Source of the DNA: UBA7960 sp964624065
Lineage (GTDB): Bacteria; Bacteroidota; Bacteroidia; Bacteroidales; UBA7960
Assembly: GCA_964624065.1 (NCBI GenBank)
Contig: CAZUWF010000028.1
Location: forward strand, 1-27,813
Direction: 5' to 3'
DNA: 27,813 nt
Shown: positions 8,099-16,810 of the stretch, in pieces
How the letters are laid out: every line of letters begins with the position of its first letter
Position numbering within the stretch: position 1 is the stretch's first letter
Translations under genes and position numbers: made by a program
Notes under the pieces: model-generated
What the model was told of the DNA's origin: nothing
Database searches by the model: none
Seen by the model: the letters and a program-made list of their open reading frames with translations, nothing else

Positions 8099-9241
8099 TT
8101 AAATAGAAAGAAGTTTGGCAAGCTTTCGTGCCTGAACTTCATTGGAAAAAGGGAGCAACACCTCTTTCCTTTGCTCTATCATTTGGGCAGAAAAACTTGT
8201 TTCGAAAGCCGCGTGGATAGACCTAATGAAATCTTGTGAAGAATTTGCAACTATGCAAGCAGCCTCCAATCCGGTTTCTTCAACCACTTTTGCATTGCAA
8301 ATACAAAACCTTCCTCCAAAAAGTGAATGCAAAAGCTTGAGCTTGAAGCCTTGCGGATAGAATGAATGAATAAGGTTAACCTGAGCGTTGGCAATAAGTT
8401 CGTCAATTTTGGCCCCGGAAGGATTGGAAATTACCCTTATGTTCTTATATTTTGCCAAATTCGACAAAAAGTTCTTTGGAGGGTTTTTGCCTGCAACTAC
8501 CACCCAAAAATGAACCTTGGAAACAACCTCATCAACCAGCCATTCTATGCTTTTTTGATTTTCGGAAACTGAAAGATCACCATGTATTAATACATAATCT
8601 CCAATGCCTTCGTGGCTATTGACAGAATCGAACCGGTGAAAGGGTGTAATGGTTTGCGCTCTAACAGAGTAGTTTTGAATAAAGTACTTTCGATCGGGTT
8701 CTGAAATACATGCAATTGCCGAAGCTCTTTCGACCACTGGCTCAAAATTCCTTAACTTCTTCGCCTCTTGGTAGTAAAACAATCTCTTCCCTAAAAATCT
8801 GCTCGATTTTGCCAATCCGTTATAGTAATTATGTTCTAGGTTATGGCTCCTGATTACCACCTTGCGCCCCTCCATTCGGGGCTCCAGCAATGGTAGTGTG
8901 CAGTGGATCCCTTCCAACAAGATGGGTCGGTTGCCAGTTAAAAGCTTCTCAACAAGGGCATTGCTATTTCGCGAAGCAACTATATTGGGCAAAGACGAAA
9001 AAAATGTATTAACCCCAGTACATCTTTTATAGTAACTCACCGATTCGCAGTACTTGTTGAGCTCAAGGCGCATTCCTCTTCCGTACTCGAAGCAGTGCAG
9101 GTTGACTTTAATCCCAAGATCGGACATGGCCTTTATTTTGTAAAAAACATCAATAACACCTCCATAATCGGGCGGGAAGGGAACGTTGAAAGAAACAAGG
9201 TCAATTTCAGTGGGTATTGATATTTCAGAACTTGTTTTCAT
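8099..9241 (-). CDS. Glycosyltransferase, GT-B fold (family 1/4-like)
   Basis: The 380-residue cytosolic protein has the two-domain plan of retaining GT-B glycosyltransferases. The N-terminal domain begins with a beta strand and the acceptor-loop signature VPFPPDYGGVIDVFY (20-34). A mid-protein SHNLEHNYY segment and the conserved ACISEPD segment are typical of GT4 enzymes. The C-terminal domain starts near residue 218 with YVLIHGDLS. A glycine- and leucine-rich stretch (FYPQGFKLKLLHSLFGG) lies where the nucleotide-sugar site is expected. It probably adds a sugar during polysaccharide or glycoprotein glycan synthesis; donor and acceptor are unknown. It stands alone, with about 180 bases before it and 360 after. 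No promoter box was recognised. Confidence 0.82.
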   Translation of the reverse strand: MKTSSEISIPTEIDLVSFNVPFPPDYGGVIDVFYKIKAMSDLGIKVNLHCFEYGRGMRLELNKYCESVSYYKRCTGVNTFFSSLPNIVASRNSNALVEKLLTGNRPILLEGIHCTLPLLEPRMEGRKVVIRSHNLEHNYYNGLAKSSRFLGKRLFYYQEAKKLRNFEPVVERASAIACISEPDRKYFIQNYSVRAQTITPFHRFDSVNSHEGIGDYVLIHGDLSVSENQKSIEWLVDEVVSKVHFWVVVAGKNPPKNFLSNLAKYKNIRVISNPSGAKIDELIANAQVNLIHSFYPQGFKLKLLHSLFGGRFCICNAKVVEETGLEAACIVANSSQDFIRSIHAAFETSFSAQMIEQRKEVLLPFSNEVQARKLAKLLSI

Positions 9242-9422
9242 TTTAAATTATTGGCTATTGACTTCATGTAGTCCATCATAAACTTTCGATTACCCGTAAT
9301 AGTATCAAAATCGCACTGCTAGTTTTATAATCTGCAATTTTTAACCATCACTTTTCATAAAGCCGTACACTCAATTCAAACCATTGTGCACCTGCTTAGG
9401 AGCAATCACAATTCGGTCTTCA

Positions 9423-12400
9423 CTACTTCCTTACTACCAACCGGTGGGTTGAAACCTTACGGGACTTAACCTCTTGAAGTTTCAAAAGGTAAACTCCCGG
9501 CTTGAACGATGAAATATCAACCGAATTCGAAAACTCTTTATTGTTATCCTCAAATATTCGTTTACCCGAAATATCAAAAATTTCGATATTGAAAACCCCA
9601 GGAGCCTCCACCAAAAACACTCCGCCATTGGGGTTAGGAAAGATCCTGACAGGGAAGTCAACTACTTCTTCAACTGGAGTCACGGTAACATTAATCTGGC
9701 CGCTACCCGTGCAACCCCATTGGTTTGTTACCATAACACTATAGTTGCCAGGTTTTTGTGGTTCAATGGTTTGAGTTGTTTGCCCCGTGCTCCACAAATA
9801 AGTAGAACCCACATTTCCGGCGTCAAGGACTAATTGCCCATTTACGAATTGTTGTGTAATTGCCAGGTTCACAAATGGTTTGGGCCTTTCTTGAATATCA
9901 ACCTCAACCAAGGAGGTTCCCCTGCAACCGATGGCAGTAATTTCCATATCGTACAAGTAGTAGTAAAAATTGGTTGGATTTGCCTGGTTGGTTTCATTTA
10001 TCTCCATAACTTTAGGTATGATGTAGGGATATGGGTTGAAAGTATGATCGCGTGATCGCCATACCCTAGTGCCCGAAATGAAGTACCTTATACGGTAACT
10101 GTCAGGGACCGGTATGTCGATCCCAATATCATACACCCTTCCAAGGTCTGTCCCCCCGTTCGCCGATGTATTGGACAGATAAACGTTCCTTATAGCAACA
10201 ATCTCTCCAGTTCGTCCGTTTTCCACCTGAATAGTTATCCTACCCGACCCCTCAGAATACAATCTAGCCGAATTAATCCTTAAGGGTACCAGAGTTTTAA
10301 AAAAGGTAATTGCTGAAGAGAAATCCGAATACCCACCCCCCATGGCCCATGGTTCGGAATCCCGGGTTGCAGGGCCAATCTTGCGCTCCAAGAAACCCGG
10401 AGCCCCGAAAACTTTTCCACTGTTTGGCATTGAATTTAAGACTACCCACCCGCCAACGGCCAAAAGGTCCTGGGCTTGGATGTCGGAGTACCAAAACATA
10501 TTACCATTGCTTGGTTCGTAGAGTGTTACCTTGGTTTCGCCTTCACAGTAGGCGCCGCGTGGATCGTTGGGTGGTAACGATGCAATCACAGAAGCGGAGA
10601 AATTGTTGTTGGTGGGATTCAAGTCGCCCTCCAGCTCGGTAGATATTTCAATGATGTATTCTTGGTTTTGGGCAAATTCAATTGAACTGATTAACGGAAC
10701 AACGATCCTTTTTCGGGGGTTAATAATGTTTGAAAAATCTTGCGAAAGGCTCAATATTGTTTCATTTCCCCTTTTTACCACAGCGTTGATTCTGAATGTT
10801 AAAATCTGTTCCACTCCCAAATTCTCAAGTTCTACCAAAATTCCGTTGGGTTTCAGGTTGCAGGTTTGACCTCCAAGATTTTCGATTGAAACAACAGCCA
10901 AATCCTTTGAAGGTCCTGAAAACGAAATCAGGTAATCCTGTGTTTCTCCTCTATTGTAATTTCCACACGGATTGACATGGTTAGGGTTTTCAGTTTCTAC
11001 AAGAACAATTCTGAGCAGTGATGTGCCCTTGAGGTTTACATTAAAAGGAACGGTAATGGTTCCGTAAAATGTGCCTCCTGGCCTTAGAATACCCGATGTT
11101 GAAACCAGGTCATCACTATCAAAGGTTCCATTGCTATTCCAATCAACAAATATTTTGGCAATAATGGGGTGATTTTCGGTACAAGTACCAACCTTAACTT
11201 GAAAGGGATACGATTGTCCGGCTTGAAGGGTTGTTTTGAAGTCGGTGAAGTCTCTATAGGTAGTGCATCCTGCTGATGTAAGGTTGTTTATTGTGTTTAG
11301 CACAAAACTGTTGATCCGTCCTCCCTGATCACTAGTTGCGTTTGAGGCACAGAATCCTGATGGCATGACCCCGGTTGCTACAAGCGAAAACATCTGAGGG
11401 GCTCTTTGGAGAGTTCCTTTGTGCATCACCGAGATAGTGTAAGTTTTACCTGGAATTGGGTTTTCTATTACAACCAGTTCAATGTTGTCCACCAAGTTAT
11501 TGCCCTTCGCGGCCTGAAGCGTTGGCTGATCTGGATTTAGCACCCAAGGAAGAAAAATTTCGCTCTGGTAACCTACTCTAAGGTCAAGGTCGTTTATCAG
11601 TCTTGGCGTTCGGTTGTTAAGTACCTGCGGTCCAATGGGAAGGGGCACCGCCTCTGGATCGGTCCAAGTAATTGAAAACACCAATGGATCGGAACCACTT
11701 GCAATAACCTCACGGGTAATTGTTTGAAGGTTATTTAACGGGATTTCTTCAATTATGGTTTTATTTCCTTTGTGAGAAATTGCCTTTGCTGCCTTATGTG
11801 TATTCATCAACCCCCACCCGTAGTTGTAATCTGGACCAGGGAGGCCTGCATCATCGGCCGTATGGCAAATAAGGCCACGCAATGTTGAAGACAGCATAAA
11901 ATGGCCGTTAAGTTTATGGTACAGCTCCTGAAGTAGGAAGGCCGACCCCGATGCATTGGGAGCCGACATTGAGGTTCCGCTGGTGATCCGGTAAGCATTT
12001 GGCAGGCTCGAAGAAGCAGAGTAAAGCCCAACCCCATTTGCAACAATATCGGGCTTTATACGTCCATCGTCGGATGGGCCCCAAGAGCTAAAAGTGGATA
12101 TTGAAACATCTGCCTGACTAAAGTACCCACCTGCAACATCATTTACTGCGCCAACGGTAAGTATGTTTTTTGAGTTTCCGAAAGTTGAGATTATATCGTA
12201 CCCATTGTTGCTACTCATGTCTGCCGGCCTGTTAAGTGTTTCCCACTGCCCCAATGCATTCCTTCTCCTGAAAGGCTGCCCAACGCTAGGCCCATTGCTG
12301 CTGCGCTCATTTCCGGCGGATTTCACGATCAGGTAATATGGGTTGTAGTAGGCCATAAGGTCGTAGCTACTTGCCCTATCATTGTAGTACCCAAAATTAT

Positions 12401-13115
12401 AATCTTCTATTGAGCTAACGTTAATGTCGCCATACCACGACCAGTTGGGATTAGTGGAACTGCTAAATCTCCAACCAGAAACGGTTCCGTAGCTATGATT
12501 AGATACCAACAGTTGGGTGGCTCCATTAAGCATTTCTGGCACATCATCGTTAAAATCCCATGACCTGATTTGTTGGGCACCAAAGGCCATACCCCTGGCA
12601 AGCGGGCTTAGGCCGGTTCCAACCATTGTAGCGGCAACGTGGGTGGCATGATCGCTAATCGAAGGATTCTGCTCTTCAACCAAAATCCTGCCTTCCAGCT
12701 CTATGTGGTTTGGCACTGCAATACCTCCATCCCAAAGGGCAACCTTGCCAAGCAGGAATGAGGAGGATCCGTTTAGGTTGAAGCCGGAAATACCTCCTGG
12801 CCAAATGTGATTGGTGCCTATGCTAATGGCTGCATCAACATTGTGGGTTTCGTAATAGATAGGCATTCCATTCTCCTCAATTCCAACTAGAGCCTTAATC
12901 CCACCATCGGGCAAGGGTTCCAATACAGTCCAGCCTTTTTGAGATGCAACTTGTAATGCCTGTAAGCGATTATTTAGAAATTTTTCAGACAGCTCCCTGG
13001 ATTTTTCCCTAAAACCTGCCGAAAGTGTCTTCAAATCTTGAGATGAAAATGCAGGCCGCTGGGCAAATGATCCATATGAGGCTGATAATAGGAGGAAAAA
13101 CAGAATAGGGTTCAT
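9423..13115 (-). CDS. Subtilisin-like S8 serine peptidase exported by the type IX system
   Basis: The 1230-residue protein carries a signal peptide (1-19, ending SFAQ) and a subtilase domain with the full catalytic set: D129 (LWDGG), H156 (DHATHV), oxyanion N269 (SAGNE) and S382 (SGTSMSAP). A jelly-roll segment of the KP-43 type follows at about 455-580 (INDLDLRV). Then come a GEVED-like domain (about 638-732, FVDWNSNGTFD), a CARDB-like beta domain (about 738-845), an unassigned beta-rich region, a PKD-like repeat (about 1080-1146, LWSTG) and a T9SS type A sorting domain (from FPNPNGG, 1159-1230). It should cross the outer membrane and be anchored or released as an extracellular protease. It begins 22 bases after the small hypothetical gene upstream, probably the last gene of a four-gene transcript. 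Confidence 0.96.
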   Translation of the reverse strand: MNPILFFLLLSASYGSFAQRPAFSSQDLKTLSAGFREKSRELSEKFLNNRLQALQVASQKGWTVLEPLPDGGIKALVGIEENGMPIYYETHNVDAAISIGTNHIWPGGISGFNLNGSSSFLLGKVALWDGGIAVPNHIELEGRILVEEQNPSISDHATHVAATMVGTGLSPLARGMAFGAQQIRSWDFNDDVPEMLNGATQLLVSNHSYGTVSGWRFSSSTNPNWSWYGDINVSSIEDYNFGYYNDRASSYDLMAYYNPYYLIVKSAGNERSSNGPSVGQPFRRRNALGQWETLNRPADMSSNNGYDIISTFGNSKNILTVGAVNDVAGGYFSQADVSISTFSSWGPSDDGRIKPDIVANGVGLYSASSSLPNAYRITSGTSMSAPNASGSAFLLQELYHKLNGHFMLSSTLRGLICHTADDAGLPGPDYNYGWGLMNTHKAAKAISHKGNKTIIEEIPLNNLQTITREVIASGSDPLVFSITWTDPEAVPLPIGPQVLNNRTPRLINDLDLRVGYQSEIFLPWVLNPDQPTLQAAKGNNLVDNIELVVIENPIPGKTYTISVMHKGTLQRAPQMFSLVATGVMPSGFCASNATSDQGGRINSFVLNTINNLTSAGCTTYRDFTDFKTTLQAGQSYPFQVKVGTCTENHPIIAKIFVDWNSNGTFDSDDLVSTSGILRPGGTFYGTITVPFNVNLKGTSLLRIVLVETENPNHVNPCGNYNRGETQDYLISFSGPSKDLAVVSIENLGGQTCNLKPNGILVELENLGVEQILTFRINAVVKRGNETILSLSQDFSNIINPRKRIVVPLISSIEFAQNQEYIIEISTELEGDLNPTNNNFSASVIASLPPNDPRGAYCEGETKVTLYEPSNGNMFWYSDIQAQDLLAVGGWVVLNSMPNSGKVFGAPGFLERKIGPATRDSEPWAMGGGYSDFSSAITFFKTLVPLRINSARLYSEGSGRITIQVENGRTGEIVAIRNVYLSNTSANGGTDLGRVYDIGIDIPVPDSYRIRYFISGTRVWRSRDHTFNPYPYIIPKVMEINETNQANPTNFYYYLYDMEITAIGCRGTSLVEVDIQERPKPFVNLAITQQFVNGQLVLDAGNVGSTYLWSTGQTTQTIEPQKPGNYSVMVTNQWGCTGSGQINVTVTPVEEVVDFPVRIFPNPNGGVFLVEAPGVFNIEIFDISGKRIFEDNNKEFSNSVDISSFKPGVYLLKLQEVKSRKVSTHRLVVRK

Positions 13116-13137
13116 GGTAATTTAAATTTTTCTATCC

Positions 13138-13653
13138 CTAACATGGAACTGAGAAATGTACACTTTCCAAATGGATTATCTCCAAACCATCGGCACCTTC
13201 CACCATTACTATTTGACCGAAAATATAAGAATACCCGCAGCCGGTTTTGAGCAAAAAAAACTCATATTCTGATTTATGCTCGGTCTTTCGCAAAGCAACC
13301 CGGTGCTTGAAGTCCTCGAAGGTTTCTTTAATTTCATCATCTTCGAGTGATGGTAAGCCCGTGGGTTCGTTCCGAAAAAATCCTCCGGCAAAGAGCCTCT
13401 CGTAAACATATTGGGCCTCAAGCCTCGTCAAACCACTGCTGGCAAAAAGCCCATTCATTTTTTCGAAAAAATTGATTTCTCGTTCTTTAGTTTGATCCTG
13501 ATTAGGCTCAATACGTGGGTCGTTTACAAAAACAATGACAGGATTTTTCCAAATGCAGCTTGAACTGTTGGCTATTTTACCGAAGATACAGCAACCCACC
13601 TGAAGAATCAAGCCAAAAGCGATAAAGGTAGAACCCCCAATAATTCTTATCAT
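13138..13653 (-). CDS. Hypothetical protein with N-terminal hydrophobic segment
   Basis: I do not recognise this 171-residue protein. It begins with a hydrophobic stretch (about 3-25) containing GCC and is otherwise soluble and charged. The hydrophobic start is either an export signal or an anchor; the cysteine at about 21 (LQVGC) is a poor lipobox. The middle part holds a likely helical segment (KMNGLFASSGLTRLEAQYVYERLFAGG), and the C-terminal half is beta-like (YEFFLLKTGCGYSYIFGQIVMVEG). Spacing is tight: 15 bases after manA and 22 bases before the secreted subtilase. That suggests cotranscription, and the export signal is consistent with an envelope role. Confidence 0.72.
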   Translation of the reverse strand: MIRIIGGSTFIAFGLILQVGCCIFGKIANSSSCIWKNPVIVFVNDPRIEPNQDQTKEREINFFEKMNGLFASSGLTRLEAQYVYERLFAGGFFRNEPTGLPSLEDDEIKETFEDFKHRVALRKTEHKSEYEFFLLKTGCGYSYIFGQIVMVEGADGLEIIHLESVHFSVPC

Positions 13654-13668
13654 ATATAAAACGGTATC

Positions 13669-14646
13669 TCAATCCTGAAAAACCTCAATTAGTTTTGAAT
13701 AACATAAAGGACGAAATCTCAACCGCTTCAATTCTGCTGGAATAAGCATGACCTCTCCCATCTTTAAATCTTCATTTCCTCCATCGTATTCAACCTCAAG
13801 CGCACCTTCAATACAAATTAAAATCACGAAGGAACCGATTCCAAAGTAGCTTACCTCTTGATAATTGTCAAAGCTCAAAAAATTTAGGTTGAATTTTTCG
13901 TTTTTGAGGAGTTCGTACCTCCCACTGTAAGGTATCTCATACTGGGTGTTGAAAACCTTTGCTTGGGAAAAGTCAATTACGTTAAGGGCTTTATCAATAT
14001 GCAGTTCCCTGGGTTTGCCATCTAGCCCTGGGCGGTTGAAATCGTACAAGCGATAGGTAATATCACTTGCCTGCTGAATCTCGCATAGAGTAACACCCAT
14101 GCCAATGGAATGGATTGTTTCGGCAGGTAAAAAGAAAAAATCGCCCTTATTCACCGGTTTGGTTTGCAAAACCTCCTGCAAGGTATTATTTTCTATTCGC
14201 CCCAATACCTCTTCCCTTGTAACATTCTTTGTAAACCCTAGGGTAATTTGGGCACCGGGTTGTGCTTCCAAAACGAACCAGGCTTCCGACTTTCCGAAGG
14301 AACCACTTTCTTCAAGGGCATAATTATCGTCAGGGTGAACCTGCACTGATAAATCGTCATTGGTATCAATGAACTTAATTAGTAAAGGGAAAGTGAGCCC
14401 AAACTTATCAAAAACTTCCTCACCAACAAGGTCAGCCATATAAACTGCTATCGCCTCCGATAGTTTATTGCCCTTCAAAAAGCCGTTGCTAATAACAGAA
14501 TCAAATGATCCAAACGCACCAAGCTCCCAAGTTTCACCGCAATTTGAGCCATAGTAAATTGACTTCCCAAGGCCGGAAAGCCTATTGCCCCCCCATACTG
14601 TTTCTTTGCACTGGTAATGAAACTTCAGCGGATATAAGCCAGGCAT
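13669..14646 (-). CDS. manA: Mannose-6-phosphate isomerase, class I (cupin)
   Basis: ManA interconverts mannose-6-phosphate and fructose-6-phosphate in the cytosol, feeding or draining GDP-mannose synthesis. The 325 residues match the short, bacillus-like class I form. Zinc ligands are visible: Q102 and H104 (VQVHPDD), E121 (KSEAW) and H179 (ETIHSIG). The active-site segment YDFNRPGLDG (201-210) and the C-terminal cupin region are present. It starts 6 bases after one hypothetical gene and ends 15 bases before another, so it is part of a minus-strand operon with a T9SS protease at its end. A link to glycosylation of exported proteins is attractive but only inference. Confidence 0.95.
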   Translation of the reverse strand: MPGLYPLKFHYQCKETVWGGNRLSGLGKSIYYGSNCGETWELGAFGSFDSVISNGFLKGNKLSEAIAVYMADLVGEEVFDKFGLTFPLLIKFIDTNDDLSVQVHPDDNYALEESGSFGKSEAWFVLEAQPGAQITLGFTKNVTREEVLGRIENNTLQEVLQTKPVNKGDFFFLPAETIHSIGMGVTLCEIQQASDITYRLYDFNRPGLDGKPRELHIDKALNVIDFSQAKVFNTQYEIPYSGRYELLKNEKFNLNFLSFDNYQEVSYFGIGSFVILICIEGALEVEYDGGNEDLKMGEVMLIPAELKRLRFRPLCYSKLIEVFQD

Positions 14647-14652
14647 CCGAAA

Positions 14653-15117
14653 CTAATTTGGCCAAACCGGGTTCTCGTCATCGTTAACCAAAACTGCCCA
14701 GCTAACTTGAGCCAGCTTCTTGCCCTCAAACAAGAAATCGATTTGGGCATCAAAGAACGAAACTAGCCTTTCGCCTTCTTCGGGGTTATCCTCCGCTTCA
14801 AAGTCAGAATACCCATTTTCTTTCAAAAGGGCAATAATCTCCTTTTCCGAAAGTCGAAAAATATTCTTTCCGAATAAAACAGCATTTTGGTCGTCGGTTT
14901 CGAAATTGGTACAGCGGTCATCAAATTCTTTTTCGAAAAATACCGAGAATTCGTGATCATCGTAAAACCAAATCTCAACATCCGAAAAATCTTCATCGCC
15001 TTCAATTATTTCCACTTCGCTTGGTTCACCATAAATAGCTTCCACTTCCTTTTTGGTGGCACCAAATTTGAGTTCATTCAAGCCTGTAAGAGCCTTAATG
15101 TTTGTTGGGGTTTTCAT
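14653..15117 (-). CDS. Hypothetical acidic protein, possibly SmpA-like fold
   Basis: I do not recognise the family of this 154-residue protein, which is strongly acidic. The segment LNELKFGATKKEVEAIYGEPS near the N-terminus resembles the opening of SmpA/OmlA-like domains (x-x-G-x-t-x-x-x-V-x-x-x-x-G-x-P). There is no signal peptide, so it is probably cytosolic. The open frame reaches a TTG at 15157-15159, 14 codons further up, but that codon lies inside a TATTTTTG box (15157-15164), so the ATG at 15115-15117 is the better start. manA begins 6 bases downstream, placing this as first gene of the operon. Confidence 0.72.
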   Translation of the reverse strand: MKTPTNIKALTGLNELKFGATKKEVEAIYGEPSEVEIIEGDEDFSDVEIWFYDDHEFSVFFEKEFDDRCTNFETDDQNAVLFGKNIFRLSEKEIIALLKENGYSDFEAEDNPEEGERLVSFFDAQIDFLFEGKKLAQVSWAVLVNDDENPVWPN

Positions 15118-15156
15118 ATCAAAATCAATGTTTAGGTTATCATAACCGAATTTCGA

Positions 15157-15164
15157 CAAAAATA
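15157..15164 (-). promoter_or_regulatory. candidate -7 element (TATTTTTG) for the hypothetical-manA operon
   Basis: A TAnnTTTG match on the minus strand lies about 40 bases before the preferred ATG. No -33 TTTG at standard spacing. It decides against the upstream TTG start of the first gene. Confidence 0.4.
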
Positions 15165-15290
15165 GGAAATTAATCTCTTTTTTGGAAAAAAAAGTGAAGT
15201 TTGAAACATTTGAAAATCAAAGTTGTATAATTGCATAATACTCCCAGATGATTCTTGTTCAGTTACCTAATCGAAAAAATGAAAAAAAAG

Positions 15291-15321
15291 TTTGGCGGTT
15301 AAATAAAAAGCAGTACCTTTG
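15291..15321 (+). promoter_or_regulatory. Bacteroidota sigma-ABfr promoter of tRNA-Lys
   Basis: A complete consensus promoter: TTTG (15291-15294), a 19-base spacer, then TACCTTTG (15314-15321). It lies 52 bases upstream of the mature tRNA-Lys 5' end and matches the -33/-7 architecture known for the Bacteroidota primary sigma factor. Confidence 0.9.
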
Positions 15322-15373
15322 CGCTCTCGAAAAAATGCCACGCTCCATTGTTGAGATTGGATATTTTTCGGAC

Positions 15374-15449
15374 GACTTGGTAGCTCAGCCGGTAGAGCAC
15401 ATCCCTTTTAAGGATGGGGTCCTGGGTTCGAATCCCAGCCAAGTCACCA
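15374..15449 (+). tRNA. tRNA-Lys (anticodon UUU), CCA encoded
   Basis: A complete cloverleaf can be folded by eye: acceptor GACTTGG/CCAAGTC, D-stem GCTC/GAGC, anticodon stem CATCC/GGATG with loop CTTTTAA (anticodon TTT at 15407-15409), five-base variable loop, and T-stem CTGGG/CCCAG with loop TTCGAAT. Discriminator A15446 is followed by an encoded CCA (15447-15449). It decodes AAA and, by wobble, AAG. The gene stands alone, with a consensus promoter 52 bases upstream and a hairpin terminator 1 base downstream. Confidence 0.98.
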
Positions 15450-15450
15450 T

Positions 15451-15493
15451 AAAGGGTCAAAACTCTATAATTTAGTGTTTTGGCCCTTTTAAT
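15451..15493 (+). terminator. intrinsic terminator of tRNA-Lys
   Basis: A 13-base-pair stem, AAAGGGTCAAAAC (15451-15463) with GTTTTGGCCCTTT (15477-15489), has one G-U pair and a 13-base loop. It ends in a short T-rich stretch and begins 1 base after the CCA end. Confidence 0.85.
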
Positions 15494-15736
15494 TTATTTG
15501 GAAGCAAAGACAGCGAAGGCCGAATTGCCATATATGAGTTGACTCACAAAGATGCAAAAGGCGCTTGCATAACACCCAACCTCCCGGGCGTAATGCCAAG
15601 ATATTCACCTCCTTGATTCTAACGAATATTTGAGATTTGTTCCCACAATATCCCTATGACCCTACCAGAGAGCCAAAAAGCTGGCACCCCCTCAAAGTAT
15701 AAGGCAAAATTACAAACCCTAGCTTGTTTTAGGGCC

Positions 15737-16798
15737 CTAGCCTTCAGTTCTCACCTGGCTTTTTGCATTGCCTTGGCTCGGATCCTTTTCAATGCGTTTT
15801 GGCAAGAAGCCCTTAGGATAATGCGTAAAGTAGTTTTCGCCAAAAAGGCGGTTGTGTATGAGGGTATTGCGATAAATGTCGTAATCAAACCCACCAATTT
15901 TCCTGAAGTATAGTGTAATGATCGAGGAATTTATAACGATAAAGGTAGAGTATAGTATTCCGACCCAAACCATTGGGCTTTGCACTGGTTCATTGAAGCT
16001 CAAAAGAATTATTGCGAAGGCAAGCGGTCCATTCTGAATACCGGTTTCAAGTGAAATTGCACGTTGAAATATGGGCGCCAAACCGAAAATTCTTGAAACG
16101 AAGTACCCAAACAGGAAGCCTAATAATCCTATCCCAACAACACCCAAATAAATTTCGATTGGGGTCTGCAGAAATAACCTCCCATGTCTTATGAAAGCGG
16201 TTCCAAGAAGGTAAACTATTACGATCATTCCCATAAATCCAGCAGTATCTTCGGCGGTTTTTGCCCAGTCGGCCCATTTTCGGCGTATAAGCATCCCCAG
16301 TGCCACGGGAAGCAAAACCATAATTAGCGAAGTGATAATGTTTTTAGTTGGGATTACAAAAACCGCCTCAGAACCCGACGCTTGTAGCTGGGCCGTAATA
16401 GCAGCGGTATATCCAGTGGTATAAATGTTGAGCAAGATGGGCATCATGAAAATGGCCACAACCGTTGAGGCAGTTGTCATAGAAATACTCAATGCCACAG
16501 AACCTCTTGAAAAATAGGTAAACATATTGGAGGTTGTGCCTCCAGGAAGGCACCCGACGAGGATTAGCGCTATGGCAAAAGCGGGTTCAAGCTTCAAAAC
16601 GTAACCCAACAAAAATGCCATTAAGGGCATGAAACCAAACTGTGAAACAAAGCCAACGAATACCCCTTTGGGATTGCGGAAAACTGCCTTGAAATCGGCT
16701 ACGGTAAGGCTTGCTCCCATTCCCAACATAATTACAAAGATCATTAATGCCAGCAAGGCTTGATCGTGCGCGTAAAGTAGTTGTGTAGTAAATTGCAT
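15737..16798 (-). CDS. Bile acid:sodium symporter (BASS/SBF) family transporter
   Basis: The 353-residue protein has about ten hydrophobic segments and the family motifs GCLPGGTTSNMF (82-93) and ETGIQN (near 245), which shape the sodium and substrate sites in BASS transporters. It should sit in the inner membrane and import an organic anion with sodium. Bacterial members take up steroids, pantoate or keto acids, so the substrate cannot be assigned. The C-terminal ~50 residues are hydrophilic and charged, longer than in many relatives. It starts 12 bases after the acyl-CoA ligase stop, so the two are cotranscribed. This suggests import of a carboxylic acid that is then activated with CoA (inference). 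Confidence 0.93.
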   Translation of the reverse strand: MQFTTQLLYAHDQALLALMIFVIMLGMGASLTVADFKAVFRNPKGVFVGFVSQFGFMPLMAFLLGYVLKLEPAFAIALILVGCLPGGTTSNMFTYFSRGSVALSISMTTASTVVAIFMMPILLNIYTTGYTAAITAQLQASGSEAVFVIPTKNIITSLIMVLLPVALGMLIRRKWADWAKTAEDTAGFMGMIVIVYLLGTAFIRHGRLFLQTPIEIYLGVVGIGLLGFLFGYFVSRIFGLAPIFQRAISLETGIQNGPLAFAIILLSFNEPVQSPMVWVGILYSTFIVINSSIITLYFRKIGGFDYDIYRNTLIHNRLFGENYFTHYPKGFLPKRIEKDPSQGNAKSQVRTEG

Positions 16799-16810
16799 AT
16801 CTGTGATAAT

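Noticed and set aside
10310..10642. Plus-strand open frame opposite the protease
   Set aside because: Antisense to the T9SS subtilase, proline/arginine-rich shadow without a start signal or motif.
15248..15475. Open frame across the tRNA region
   Set aside because: It runs through the promoter, the tRNA-Lys cloverleaf and the terminator, so it cannot be a gene.
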